Made by a program: the position numbers and the translations under genes
NCBI GenBank assembly: GCA_963834825.1
Contig: CAWICZ010000015.1
Location: forward strand, 1-64,000
Direction of reading: 5' to 3'
DNA: 64,000 bases
From: JACDAN01 sp963834825
Lineage (GTDB): Bacteria; Actinomycetota; Thermoleophilia; Gaiellales; Gaiellaceae
The notes under the pieces: model-generated
The model's input: the letters and a program-made list of their open reading frames with translations, nothing else
Database searches by the model: none
What the model was told of the DNA's origin: nothing
In this document: piece after piece, positions 8,850 to 18,557 of the stretch
Numbering within the stretch: the stretch's first letter is position 1
Layout: each line of letters opens with the position of its first letter

Positions 8850-9315
8850 AGCTCGCTGCCAGGCGAGACGCTTTCCCCGAACGCAAGTTCCAGCACCGAT
8901 GAACCGACCGCGGGCGCAACCGAGATAAGCCAGAACAGCATCTCGTACGGACCTTGCTAGTGACCGGGGCGCGCGCAATCGCGGCCGCCTCGCGGTCCTT
9001 GGGCTCGACGCGCGGGCGCAGTTCCAGTACGTAACGACTTCCTCGCGCGAGGGGAGCTTCAGAACAGGTGCGGGTCCGAAACTGGCGCAATCACTGGCGC
9101 GCAGCAGCTCTCGTCACGAGTAGAAGGCGGGATTTGCAGGTACTTCTCGCGTGGAAGTAGCGGCTTCCTAAACCGCGTGCGCAAGTTCGATTCTTGCCGG
9201 GGGCACTCTCGTTAACGGAGCCGATTTCGGCGGAAGTCCAAGCGAATCGCCTCGGTGGGTAGTAGCAGAGACAAGAGGCTGGGCCGCTCGCTGCCGAACG
9301 GCCCAGCGATGGCGG
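8850..9315. other. Gene-free stretch containing a tRNA-Arg fragment
   Basis: I see no credible coding sequence in these 466 bases: the open frames lack ribosome binding sites and family signatures. The only recognisable object is the tRNA 3' half at about 9154-9207. Its anticodon loop reads TTCCTAA (anticodon CCU, arginine) and its T-arm is perfect (GCAAG TTCGATT CTTGC). No D-arm and no 5' GCCCCCG strand are present. Confidence 0.6.
9169..9207 (+). repeat. 39-bp direct repeat, left copy (tRNA-Arg(CCU) 3' half; att-like)
   Basis: Identical over 39 bp to 15078-15116 in the same orientation. It spans part of the anticodon arm, the variable loop, the perfect T-arm and the acceptor 3' strand CGGGGGC with discriminator A. 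Left of the repeat the anticodon stem-loop continues for a few bases only in this copy. Repeats of a tRNA 3' end are the classic footprint of tyrosine-recombinase integration, though no integrase is present here. Confidence 0.7.
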
Positions 9316-10669
9316 TTATCCCGTAAACGGCGGCCGTGCTCGTGGACGCTGAGCCGGCACGCGCTTGACAATCCTCACGACGGCCCTGGCTCTCGCGATG
9401 GGTTTGGGCGTCGCGATGACCGCGGGCGGCCCCCCCGGGCTGGCCGGCGCGCCCGGTATCTCCGGCCCCGCGGACGAGGGCGGCGTTACCGGAGGCGTCG
9501 TGACGTCGCCGGTGTTCGTCACCCTGCCCTGCGGCGCGTCGGCACTGACCTGGAGCACGAGGTGGAAGCTGACGCGTTGGCGGGGACGCAAGCGCGGGAT
9601 CATGAGGCAGCGCTGGCGGCCGATGCGACGCAACCTACGGTCGGCACTCACGAAGGTCATCCGGCGCGGGATGCGATCGCAGGCCCGGAGGTTGCGGGCG
9701 GGGAGACGGCCGCGGTTGCGGACCGTGATCCGGTAGCCCGCGCGGCCACCGGCGGTCACCGTCGGACTGTCAGCCGTCTTCTCGATCGGCACGTCGCACC
9801 CTGGCGGACCAGGGCCGTTACTCGGAGTGATACTCACGTTGTCGAACAGGTAGCCATTACCGGCGAGGGCAGAGGGCCCCGGCACGCTGGAGCGGAACTG
9901 CAGGCTGTTGATGGTCGCGGGCGTATTGACGGTTCGGCGGTGGTGCCTGCTCCGGAGCGGTGCGGTAGTAGTTCTCCCACGTCGTGAAGCACTGACCAAG
10001 GTCCACACCGTCGACAGAGATTCGCACCAGGTCGTTGTCAATGCCCTGGTTGACCTTGATCCAGAACCTGATCCTGTGCGGACTGCGTGCGGCTCAAGCA
10101 GCGGGCCAGGGTGCGCGACGAACTCGCCATCGACGTCGGGGGTGTCGTTGACGCTGACCTGAATACCTTCCGCGGTGTCTTGCAGGCCCACCCAGGACAT
10201 GCGCGAGCCCTCGCCGGAGTCCGGGCTGACGCTCAAGAACAGTCCGGGCTGGTAGGCGGGCGTCTTGGACATAAACGAGAACTCGGCGATGAACACCTTA
10301 TTGAGCCGCTGCCTCGCCGACCTGTAGTGGCTCCTGTGGGGAATACGTCTGGTAGAAGAACTCACCAGACGCACATGCGTTCGACATACGCAACGATTGA
10401 CTGCCGAACCCAGGAGGCTCGCCAGGAGGAGCGACAGTGTTGGCGACAACCTCCTGGTCGTACTGTCCTAGGGTTGGGATTGGGTTACACGACGGAATCG
10501 CGCCAAGTGGAGCGCTCTTCCAGGGGAAGCCGCCGACGCCGCTCTGTCCGTTGACGGACCCAACGTGGAAGAGGGTCGGCTCAAAGAGCGTGATGGAGGC
10601 CGCTGCCACTCCGGATACGAGCAGAGCCATGCTGACCGCCGCTGCCAGCGCAATAAGCTTTCGGTGCAT
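9316..10669 (-). pseudogene. Secreted DUF11-domain surface protein, reading frame broken at least three times
   Basis: The locus starts at ATG 10669 behind a strong AAGGAGG. A Sec signal peptide follows (MHRKLIALAAAVSMALLVSGVAAA) with a secreted domain after it. The frame breaks near 10300 (after SPQEPLQVGEAAAQ), resumes with NKVFIAEFSFMSKTPAYQ, shifts again near 10095 to a stretch reading FWIKVNQGIDNDLVRISVDG, and returns near 9930 to the original second frame. The C-terminal part (residues VPIEKTADSPTVTAGGRAGY onward) is a DUF11-type beta-sandwich, common in cell-wall and surface proteins, ending in a Pro/Arg-rich tail. Each piece keeps coding character, so the breaks are recent or are sequence errors. 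It lies inside the repeat-bounded segment. Confidence 0.75.
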
Positions 10670-10978
10670 GCTGCCTCCTTGTGATCTGCCCGCCATCAGG
10701 TCGATAACGTCAACGCCTCGCCAGCCGGGCAGCGGCGAACGCACGATCGGATGAGACGACGCCGGCCGAAAGCGATGAGCAAAGCGGCACCGAGGACCGC
10801 GGCGAAACACCTCGACTCAGCCGCAGCAGCTGACGGTGCTTCACGGGTCCCCCTCGGTTGGCGGCTACTCCAGCGTGAAGGACACGCGCCGTGGAGTCAA
10901 GCCTTGCCTAGGCGACGAACAGCCCGGTGACGTAAGGCGGCAGACGCGCGTCTTTACGGTTTTCTACCCACAGTCGAC
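10670..10978. other. Intergenic region upstream of DUF11 protein
   Basis: No gene is supported in these 309 bases. It holds the ribosome binding site and presumably the promoter of the DUF11 locus, and a 12-bp perfect palindrome AGACGCGCGTCT at 10942-10953 of unknown role just beyond the stop codon of the WD40 protein. Confidence 0.4.
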
Positions 10979-13900
10979 CTAGCAGACTGCGCGATACGGC
11001 CGATCAGGCAGCGCGTCCTTCCATTCGCGCGCGGTCAGCTTCCGGCCAGAGACCAGACAGGCGTGGCGCTTCCAGGCCTCCGGATCCGTCTCCAGCCGGA
11101 TGCCCCGGCGGCCTGTGGAGACGGCGTAGAGACGGGCGCCGTCCGGGCTGAACGTGGCCGAGGTGAACGTGTCGGGCTCAACGGCAAGCGGCGAGCCGAT
11201 CGGCTCCTGGGTCTCTACGTCCCAAATGAGCACCGTCCCGTCCGCGCTCGAGGTTGCAAGCGTGCGGCCGTCGCGCGAGAACTCCACGTTGGCAATTCGC
11301 TGCGCATGCGCCACGAGCGGCCGCCCCAGCGGTGTCCAGCTCTCGGTGGAATACAGCTGGCCGTCACCGTCGAACTGCCCCACCGCGAGCAGGCTCCCGT
11401 CCGGAGAGAACGCAACCGAGCGTGAGAGGCCCTCGGTAGGGATGCTCTTGAGCAGCCTTCAAGCTTCGGACGTCTCGGATCTCGGTGCCACCGTCGATCG
11501 TCGGAGAGCGCGATCAGCCGGCTGTCGGGGCTGAAGGCGAGCGAGGTGACAGCGGGTGTGTCGGCTCGAGCGGTCACGGTGCGTCGGCGGACGTTCCACA
11601 CGTGAAGGCGAGGTCGCTCCGCGTCGACCTCGGCGGCCGCGATCGATTCCCCGTCGGGCGAGAAGGCAAGCGCCTGAACGGTCGCAGAGAGCCCTCGCAG
11701 CACTCCGGCGGGCGTCAGGGTTCGGGCATCCCAGAGCGTGACGTTCCCTCCTTCCCCGCCCACCGCGAGCAGGCGGCCGTTTGGGCTAAAGGCCACCGCG
11801 GCAGCGAAGCCTCGTATCGCCTGCACGCCGCGCCGACGCTGGAGCGTCGCAGTATCGAGCAGCTCGACGGTGCCGCCGCGTTCGGTGACGGCCAGCGTTT
11901 CGCCGTTCGGGCTCACTGCGATCCCTCGCGGCGTCTGGATGTCCTCGAACTCTTGTCGGAGGGCGAAGGACCGGACGAGCCTCCGATCTCGCATGAGGTC
12001 CCACAGGATCATGCGACCGTCGTCGCCTGCGCTGTAGAGCGTGCGTCCGTCGGGTGAGACGGCGAGGCGCCCAGACGGGGCCGCGGTGAGCGAGCAAATC
12101 CTCACTCCTCTCAGCGCCGGCGACGTCCCATACGATCACCCCGCCACCGAAGTCCGACGAGACGAGCGTTCGGCCGTCGGGCGTGAACGCCAGATCGGCC
12201 ACGGTCGCTCTATGGCCGCGCGCGAAGGGACGAACCTTTCCTGACCGCAGGTCGAGGAGACGGACCCTACCGTCGCGCGACCCCACCGCCAGCGCGCTGC
12301 CGTCCGGGGACAGCGCGGCGGAGAAGCCGCCAACAGCGTGACGCCTCACGACACGCAGCGACTCCGTATCGATCTCGTGCGTCACGTCGTCGTCCGGGCT
12401 CGTTACGAACGCGCGCCGACCCTCACGCGCCGGCAGGAGCTCCAGCGCCGCGGCGCCGACCCGCAGAGGCGTTCCCACGAGGTCGCCACTGCGCTCGTCG
12501 ATGCGCGACAGCACGCTTCTCGCAGGAGCAAACGGGGTGCCTTGCAAGACCAGCACGTCGCGACCGTCGGACGTGAACGACGGGGTCGCGACGACGAGAT
12601 CGGCCGGCTCGGGGAATGGGGGCAACACGATGCGCGATCGCCGCTGCAGCGTGTTCGCGTCGAGCAGATCGAGGACGAGGGAGTGCTCGGGCAGCTGTGG
12701 AAGGCCCGTGACCGCGATCGTCTCGCCGTTCGGCGAGAACGCAACGTTCTGCACAAGCCCCGCGCCGATCGCGCTGCCGAGGCGGTACTCGGCGAGCTTC
12801 CGACGGCTGGAGGTGTCGAACGTCGTCACGGTCCCTTCCGCCTGCCCGATCGCCAGAACGCCTCCGTCCGGGCTGACCGCAGCCGTGTAGATCTCGGCAT
12901 CGGCGTTCCCCCGCACGAAGCCGATCGCGGCACGCGGGCTGCGTTGCAGCGTGGCGAACAGGTTGCCCCGTGTCGTCGCCGTCTCTTCGAGCGCGACGCC
13001 GGTACGAGCCAGCAGGAGGGCGCGGTCGAGGCGTTCGTCCGTCAGCGCTTCCGCACCGAGGCGCTGGGCGTCGGCGGTCAGCGCGACTTCGCGGGCGGCG
13101 TTCCGCTGGTCGAGCGCCAACAGGCCGCCAACGACCGCGCCGGCAAGCGCCACGAGCGCTCCGGCGAGCAGGATCCGCAGACGGCGGTTGCGCTTCCGCG
13201 TCGCCGCGATGTCACGTAGCTCGGTGTCGCGACTCGTGCTCAGGAACTCGCGCTCCAGCTCGTTGAGCTCCCTGTCGTGTGCGTCTGCCCAGTCGCTCGC
13301 ACCGGCGAGGCGTGGCCCGCGGTAGAGCAAGGCCGGGTCGCGATCTGTCGTCTCCCACTCGCGCGCCGCCTCGCCCAGACGGCGGTGCACGAGCCTGCCT
13401 TCCCGGTCCTCGTCGAGCCACGCTCGGAGCGTCGGCCAGTGGCGGATCAGCGCCTCGTGTGCGACCTCGACCGTTCCTGCGCCGATCGTGACGAGGCGCG
13501 CGCCCGCCAGCCTGCGGAGAACCTCGTCGACGTCGTTTTGCTGTTCCGGGCGAGGCACGAGCTCGGCGATCGCGACACGCCTGCGCGTGTCCTCGGTGCC
13601 GTCGCCGAGCTCCGTGAGCCGGAGGAAGATATTGCGCGCCAGCGCCTGCTGGTCGGGCGAGAGCGCCTCGCGGTACACCGTTTCCGCGGTCTTCGTGATC
13701 GCTCCCTGGACGCCGCCCGCCTGCAGGTAGCCGACCAGGGTCAGCACGCGCCCGCTCCTGCGCTTCCATGTCTCGAGCAGGCTGTGCGAGAGCAGAGGCA
13801 GCGCTCCGGGCTCGCCAACGACGTCGCGCAGGATTGCCTCGACGAGGCCCGGCTCCAGCAGCAGGCCCGCGTGCTCCGCGGGCCGCTCGATCGCGCGGCG

Positions 13901-14998
13901 CAGCTCGTCCTCGCTCATCGGCCCGACGAGCGACTGCCGGTCTTCGAGCGCCGCGGCGAGCCTTGGATAGGCGGCACAGTGGCCGTAGAAGTCAGCCCGC
14001 AGCGCGACGACCACCCGCAGTCCGCGCTCGGCCGCGCCAAGCAGCGCTTCGATGAAGGTACGCCGCTCGTCTTCGTCGCGACAGAGCGTGAACACCTCCT
14101 CGAACTGGTCGACGACGAGCAGGTCGGCCTCGCCCGCCGCGGCCAGCTCGGCGAGCGGATGCTCGCCCGGGGAGAAGAGAGCCGCGTGAAGCCTGCCGGT
14201 CCGCCGCTCGAGCTCGGGCACCACGCCGGCGCGGACGAGCGACGACTTCCCGTTTCCGGACGGCGCGACGACCGCCAGGAACGGAGCTTCGTCGAGCCGA
14301 TCGACGAGTTCTTCGACGAGTTGCTCACGTCCGAAGAAGACGTCCGCATCGTCAGCATCGAACGGAACGAGGCCTTTGTACGGGCACGGTACGTCGGCGG
14401 GCGGCAGGGAGTAGTCCGGCAGCCCGGCCGACTCGGGGACATCCTCGTGCACGCGCGGCGGCGGGAAGGTGCTTGGCAGCCCGTCGATCACGAGCTGGTA
14501 GAGCCGCTCCGGCTCCGGCAAGTCCTTCAGACGGCAGGCGCCGAGCTCGCGCAGGGCGACTGGTACCCCGTCGCCCGCGACGATCTCTCGCGTGCGCTCG
14601 GAGACGAGCGTCTGCCCGCCGTGGGCTGCGGCGGCGATGCGCGCGCCACGATGGACGTCGACGCCCACGTAGTGACCGTCGGAGGCCAGTGGCTCGCCCG
14701 TGTGGACACCGATTCGCACGCGGACCTCTGTGCCCCGCGGCCAGGCATGGCGCGCGAGCGCGGTCTGGGCGTCCACCGCTGCCGCGACTGCACACCGCGC
14801 GTCGGCGAAGGCGACGAAAAAGCTGTCGCCCTGGGTGTCCACCTCGACACCGTCGTGGCGCCCGAACGCGTCCCGCAGGAGGCGCCGGTGGTCAGTGAGG
14901 ACGCCCGCATAGCCGTCGCCGAGCGCATGCAGAAGGCGCGTCGAGCCTTCGATGTCCGTGAAAAGGAAGGTAACAGTGCCAGTTGGCAGTTTCCGCAT
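10979..14998 (-). CDS. Class III cyclase - nSTAND NTPase - WD40 signalling protein, frame broken in the WD40 part
   Basis: A giant protein of about 1,335 residues. Residues 1-170 form a class III adenylate/guanylate cyclase domain with metal-binding TFLFTDIEGST and DTQGDSFFVAF; the usual catalytic Asn region reads GVDVHRGARI. Residues ~210-600 are an nSTAND NTPase (FFGREQLVEELVDRL, Walker A APSGNGKSS, Walker B LLVVDQFEEVF). A single TM helix follows near 620 (RILLAGALVALAGAVVGG), then about 12-14 WD40 blades ending in RKLTAREWKDALPDRPYRAVC. Breaks near 12090, 11500 and 11460 fall between intact blades. ATG 14998 follows AAGGCGG. Proteins of this plan couple stimulus sensing by the propeller to oligomerisation of the NTPase; output here is probably a cyclic nucleotide. 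The substrate is not determinable. Confidence 0.85.
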
Positions 14999-15025
14999 GC
15001 GCCGCCTTCACAACGTATGTAGGGG

Positions 15026-15055
15026 CGGAACGTTCGTCTACGGAACGTTCGTCTA
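15026..15055 (-). promoter_or_regulatory. Tandem 15-bp repeat in the nSTAND gene upstream region
   Basis: Two perfect head-to-tail copies of CGGAACGTTCGTCTA lie 28-57 bp before the start codon of the cyclase-nSTAND gene. Each copy contains the palindrome GAACGTTC. Spacing of 15 bp and position next to a start codon fit a tandem operator, but no regulator can be named. Confidence 0.5.
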
Positions 15056-15077
15056 GAGCCGGACGCCGCTCAGTTCG

Positions 15078-15116
15078 TAAACCGCGTGCGCAAGTTCGAT
15101 TCTTGCCGGGGGCACT
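15078..15116 (+). repeat. 39-bp direct repeat, right copy (tRNA-Arg(CCU) 3' half; att-like)
   Basis: Second copy of the repeat at 9169-9207, 100% identical over 39 bp. The sequence left of it differs (CAGTTCG instead of GCTTCC), so no anticodon is present in this copy. Its last two bases overlap the stop codon of the M28 peptidase gene on the other strand, as expected if a recombination event joined here at the 3' end of that gene. Confidence 0.7.
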
Positions 15117-16521
15117 AGCCGGCGAGACGCAGGGCCACAACGGCCGCGGCATCGGCCATCTGGCTCAGGACGCGCATATTGATGTTCGCGACGGTGTCGC
15201 AGGACTGGTGGTAGCAAGCGTCGTACGGCCGGCCTGCGGTTCCGCCGAAAAGGCGAGCCAGAGTGGCCGGCTTCCGTTCGTCCGCGCCCGTGAAGAGCCC
15301 GCCCACGGCGATGCCGGCGTCTGCAAACGGCGCATGGTCAGACGAACCCCCGAGCCCCAGCTCTGCCGCGGACTGGCGGTGGGCCGCGAAGTAGGCGCGG
15401 AACAGCTGCTCGATCCGGGCCGAGCCGGGCGGTGCATTGTCCCCGTCGTAGATGAAGCGCCCGAAGTTCCGCGAGCCGACCATGTCGAAGTTGAGCACGG
15501 CCAAGAGCCGTCCGCGCTCGACCGCACTGAGCTTCTGCACGTAGGCCCTGGACCCCAGGAGCGCAAGCTCCTCGCCGCCCCAGAACGCGAACCGGAGCCC
15601 GTGCGCCGGCCGGACGCCGAGTCGGCGCGCCTGCCGCGCGATCTCGAGCACCAGGGCCGAGCCGGATCCGTTGTCGTTGATCCCGGGCCCGTTCGCGACC
15701 GAGTCCAGGTGCGCGCCGAGGAGCACCGCGCCTCGACCCCGCCCCGGCAGGTCGGCGATGACGTTCGCGGCTCGGGCGCGTCGGGTGACCGCGGAGACGG
15801 CGACGCTCAGCCGAACCGCCCCGGCCTGCGCGGAGCGCGCGAGCTCCGACCCCAGGGCGGCCGAGATGCTCATGACGGGGATGCCGATGCCCGGCCGGAT
15901 GAGCGTGGCGGCGACCGGAGCGGTGCGTCCGGGAACGCCCTCGTTGGCGACGAGGACGGCGCTCGCGCCGGCCGACTGGGCGTTCTGCGCCTTCTGCAAC
16001 GTGAAGCAGGTGCCGCGGCGCAGGAGCGCAACGGCGCCGCGCGGGAAGCCCGCGAAATCCGACGCCTCGCAGCCGCTCGAGGGAGACGCGGGCTCGACGG
16101 GGGCGACCTGTGCCGTCGCACTCCCGCTGCCGGAGTAGCGGTACGTCAGGAAGTCCGGCCCCTCGCGAAACTGCTTCCCGCCCGGCCCGACCAGCTCGAG
16201 GCGGGGCGGCCGATTCTCGCGAAACAGGTCGTACGAGAACGAGTGGAGCCGCGGTCGGTAGCCGGCCGCGCGAAGCCTGCGGACGACGTAGGCCACCGAC
16301 TGGCCGTAACCGCGCGTGCCGACCGCGCGATTCCCGCCGTTCCGCCGGGCGATCGCGGCCAGTGCGAGGAGGTGCGCCCTCAGCTGCCCCGGCGTCACTG
16401 CGCGCGCGAGGGCTTCGGGGCGGACCGCCGCAGACTGCGCCTGTGACTCCTCGCCGACCGTGGAGACCGCTCCCGCCACGAGCACAGCAGAGAGCCCGAT
16501 CAGGACAGCGAGCCGTCGCAC
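15115..16521 (-). CDS. Secreted M28-family zinc aminopeptidase with PA domain
   Basis: A 468-residue exported peptidase. Residues 1-29 are a signal peptide (LAVLIGLSAVLVAGAVSTVG). A PA domain lies at about 130-240 (GAVALLRRGTCFTLQKAQNAQ). The M28 catalytic domain follows with the expected zinc ligands: His in GAHLDSVANG, Asp in GINDNGSG, the catalytic and ligand Glu pair in WGGEELALLGS, Asp in LNFDMVGS, and His in CYHQSCD. Such enzymes trim N-terminal residues from peptides outside the cell. GTG 16521 gives the complete signal peptide. The gene's TAG stop overlaps the right tRNA-like repeat. It is divergent from the sugar ABC genes. Confidence 0.92.
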   Translation of the reverse strand: MRRLAVLIGLSAVLVAGAVSTVGEESQAQSAAVRPEALARAVTPGQLRAHLLALAAIARRNGGNRAVGTRGYGQSVAYVVRRLRAAGYRPRLHSFSYDLFRENRPPRLELVGPGGKQFREGPDFLTYRYSGSGSATAQVAPVEPASPSSGCEASDFAGFPRGAVALLRRGTCFTLQKAQNAQSAGASAVLVANEGVPGRTAPVAATLIRPGIGIPVMSISAALGSELARSAQAGAVRLSVAVSAVTRRARAANVIADLPGRGRGAVLLGAHLDSVANGPGINDNGSGSALVLEIARQARRLGVRPAHGLRFAFWGGEELALLGSRAYVQKLSAVERGRLLAVLNFDMVGSRNFGRFIYDGDNAPPGSARIEQLFRAYFAAHRQSAAELGLGGSSDHAPFADAGIAVGGLFTGADERKPATLARLFGGTAGRPYDACYHQSCDTVANINMRVLSQMADAAAVVALRLAG

Positions 16522-16650
16522 GTGTCTCGTACGACGGCTGAGGCAGCCGAAAGTTGAACCGTGACGGCGCCCTCGGCTCCGATCTCGTTGCCTCGAGCGC
16601 TGAAACGTGCTACGAACGGGAGTTCATATCATCACGAGGAGGAGAAAAGT

Positions 16651-17727
16651 GTGAAAAAGCACCAGCAGTGGGCAATCGCAGCGGCGTTGGTTTTCCTCGT
16701 AGGCCTGATCGCCGCAGGCGCATCGGCGCGCCCGAATGGGCCGACCGGAACGCAGGGGTCTGCGATTCAGGTGTGCGCTCTGCTTCCGGACACGAAGTCC
16801 TCGACGCGCTACACGCTGTTCGATGCCCCGTACCTGAAGGCCGCGTTCTCGAAGGCCGGCGTTGGCGCGTCGGTCCTGAACGCGCTCGGCGACCCGCAGA
16901 AGCAGCGGTCGCAGGCCGAGCAGTGCCTGGCCCAGGGCGCAAAGGTCATCCTGCTCGACCAGCTGTCGCCGGCCTCGGGCATCGCGATCACCAACCTCGC
17001 GGTGAGCCGCGGCGCGAAGGTGATCGACTACGACCGCCTCGTCGTCGGCAGCAAGGCGTCGTACTACGTCTCCTTTGACAACGTGCGCGTCGGCAAGCTC
17101 CAGGGAGCGGGCCTCGTCGCGGCGCTCAAGGCGAAAGGCAAGTACTCGCAGAAGCCGGTCGTCTCGGAGCTCAACGGCGACATCAAGGACAACAACGCCA
17201 AGCTGTTCAAGCAGGGCTACGACTCCGTCCTGAACCCGCTCTACAAGAACGGAACGTTCAAGAAGGCCAAGGGCGGTGACCAGTACACCGACTGGGATCC
17301 GATCAAGGGACGACGGATCTTCGACCAGATCCTCACCCGGAACGGCAACAAGGTCGACGCCTCAATCGCGGCGAACGACGGCCTCGCCGGGGCCGTCATC
17401 TCCTCGCTCAAGGCCCACGGCCTCAGGCCGATCCCGCTCACCGGCCAGGATGCGACACCGACAGGTGTCCAGTTCATCCTCGCCGGCTGGCAGAGCGGCA
17501 CGGTCTACAAGTCCGTGCGCAAAGAGGCGAACGCAGCGGCCGCCGCCGCGATCGCGCTCGTGAGGGGCCAGAAGGTCCCGGGCGTGAACGGCAGGGTCAG
17601 CGGCACGCCGTCAATCCTCTTGACGCCTGTCTGGGTCACGAAGAGGAACTACAAGCTGCTCTTCAGGGAAGGATTCCTGAAGAGGAGTCAGGTGTGCGTC
17701 GGCCAGTACAGGAAGTTCTGCACGTAG
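16651..17727 (+). CDS. Sugar ABC transporter substrate-binding protein (D-xylose-binding XylF-like)
   Basis: A 358-residue periplasmic-type binding protein of the Peripla_BP_4 fold. GTG 16651 follows AGGAGGAG and starts directly at a signal peptide (MKKHQQWAIAAALVFLVGLIAAGASA). XylF-like blocks include GAKVILLDQLSPASGIAI, VIDYDRLV, a hinge-side YTDWDPIKGRRIFDQIL and AANDGLAGAVISSLKAHGL with PLTGQDATPTGVQ. It binds a sugar outside the membrane and hands it to the permease encoded at 18554. Xylose is the best guess from family resemblance. No lipobox is visible, so how it stays at the surface of a presumably Gram-positive cell is unclear. Confidence 0.88.
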   Translation: MKKHQQWAIAAALVFLVGLIAAGASARPNGPTGTQGSAIQVCALLPDTKSSTRYTLFDAPYLKAAFSKAGVGASVLNALGDPQKQRSQAEQCLAQGAKVILLDQLSPASGIAITNLAVSRGAKVIDYDRLVVGSKASYYVSFDNVRVGKLQGAGLVAALKAKGKYSQKPVVSELNGDIKDNNAKLFKQGYDSVLNPLYKNGTFKKAKGGDQYTDWDPIKGRRIFDQILTRNGNKVDASIAANDGLAGAVISSLKAHGLRPIPLTGQDATPTGVQFILAGWQSGTVYKSVRKEANAAAAAAIALVRGQKVPGVNGRVSGTPSILLTPVWVTKRNYKLLFREGFLKRSQVCVGQYRKFCT

Positions 17728-17740
17728 GACACTTCGCGGT

Positions 17741-17767
17741 TGGGGGCGCGCCCCGTGCGCGCCCCCA
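17741..17767 (+). terminator. Hairpin between binding protein and ABC ATPase
   Basis: A perfect 11-bp stem (TGGGGGCGCGC paired with GCGCGCCCCCA, 5-nt loop) 14 bp after the binding-protein stop codon. Hairpins here commonly let binding-protein mRNA outnumber the downstream transporter genes, by partial termination or by protecting the 3' end. Confidence 0.75.
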
Positions 17768-17785
17768 CCGTGGTAGAAACCGCAG

Positions 17786-18557
17786 GTGAGCGCCCAGCCC
17801 CCGACGCTCGAGCTCCGCGGCGTCTCCAAGAGCTTCGGCGCCGTGCAGGCTCTCAGCGACGTCGACTTCGAGGTCCGCGACGGAGAAGTCATGGCCCTCG
17901 TCGGGGACAACGGCGCCGGAAAGTCCACGTTGATCAAGTGCGTCGCGGGGATCAACTCGATCGACAGCGGCGAGATCTTCTTCGAGGGCAAGCGCGTGAC
18001 GATCCACGGGCCGAAGGACGCGGCCAAGCTGGGGATCGAGATCGTCTACCAGGATCTCGCGCTGGCCGACAACCTCGACGTCGTGCAGAACATGTACCTC
18101 GGCCGCGAGGAGCACGATCTGTTGTTCCGCCTCAAAGAGGCCGCCATGGAGCAGCGGAACCAAAGAGACGCTCGCGTCATTGTCTGTGACCACGATCAGA
18201 TCCGTCCGGCAGCCCGTCGCGACGCTCTCGGGCGGGCAGCGTCAGTCGGTCGCAGTCGCTCGGGCTGTGATGTGGAACAACAGGGTCGTGTTCCTCGACG
18301 AGCCGACGGCGGCGCTCGGAGTTGCACAGACCCAGCAGGTGCTCGCGCTCGTGAAGCGCCTCTCCGAGCAGGGCCTCGCGGTCGCCTACGTCTCGCACAA
18401 CCTCGTCGACATCTTCGAGGTCGCCGACCGCATCACCGTCATGCGCCTCGGCCGCGATATCGGCGTCTACGAGAAGGCGAAGACGACCCAGCAGGAGATC
18501 GTGCAGGCGATCACGGTGGGGAAGGCGGCGCCGAAAGAGGCCGAGGTCGCCACATGA
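17786..18557 (+). CDS. Sugar ABC transporter ATP-binding protein, single NBD, one frameshift
   Basis: About 257 residues as one nucleotide-binding domain: Walker A GDNGAGKST, Q-loop IVYQDLALADNLDV, signature LSGGQRQSVAVARA, Walker B VVFLDEPTAAL and H-loop AYVSHNLVD. The frame breaks at about 18158-18160; dropping one A from CGGAACC restores MEQRTKETLASLSVTTIRSV. GTG 17786 starts directly at the domain (MSAQPPTLELRGVSKSFG). Classical XylG/RbsA ATPases are ~500-residue double NBDs, whereas this is the half-length form (FrcA-like). Its stop overlaps the permease start (ATGA). Confidence 0.85.

Noticed and set aside
9168..9371. 67-residue ORF ending in PPARIELAHAV
   Set aside because: The C-terminal peptide is an antisense translation of the tRNA-Arg 3' half, a well-known source of spurious proteins.
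13277..15022. 581-codon open frame on the + strand
   Set aside because: Lies opposite the cyclase-nSTAND domains and shows no domain of its own.
15000..15116. Intact tRNA-Arg next to the right repeat
   Set aside because: The sequence left of the repeat lacks the anticodon CCU and any GCCCCCG acceptor strand.
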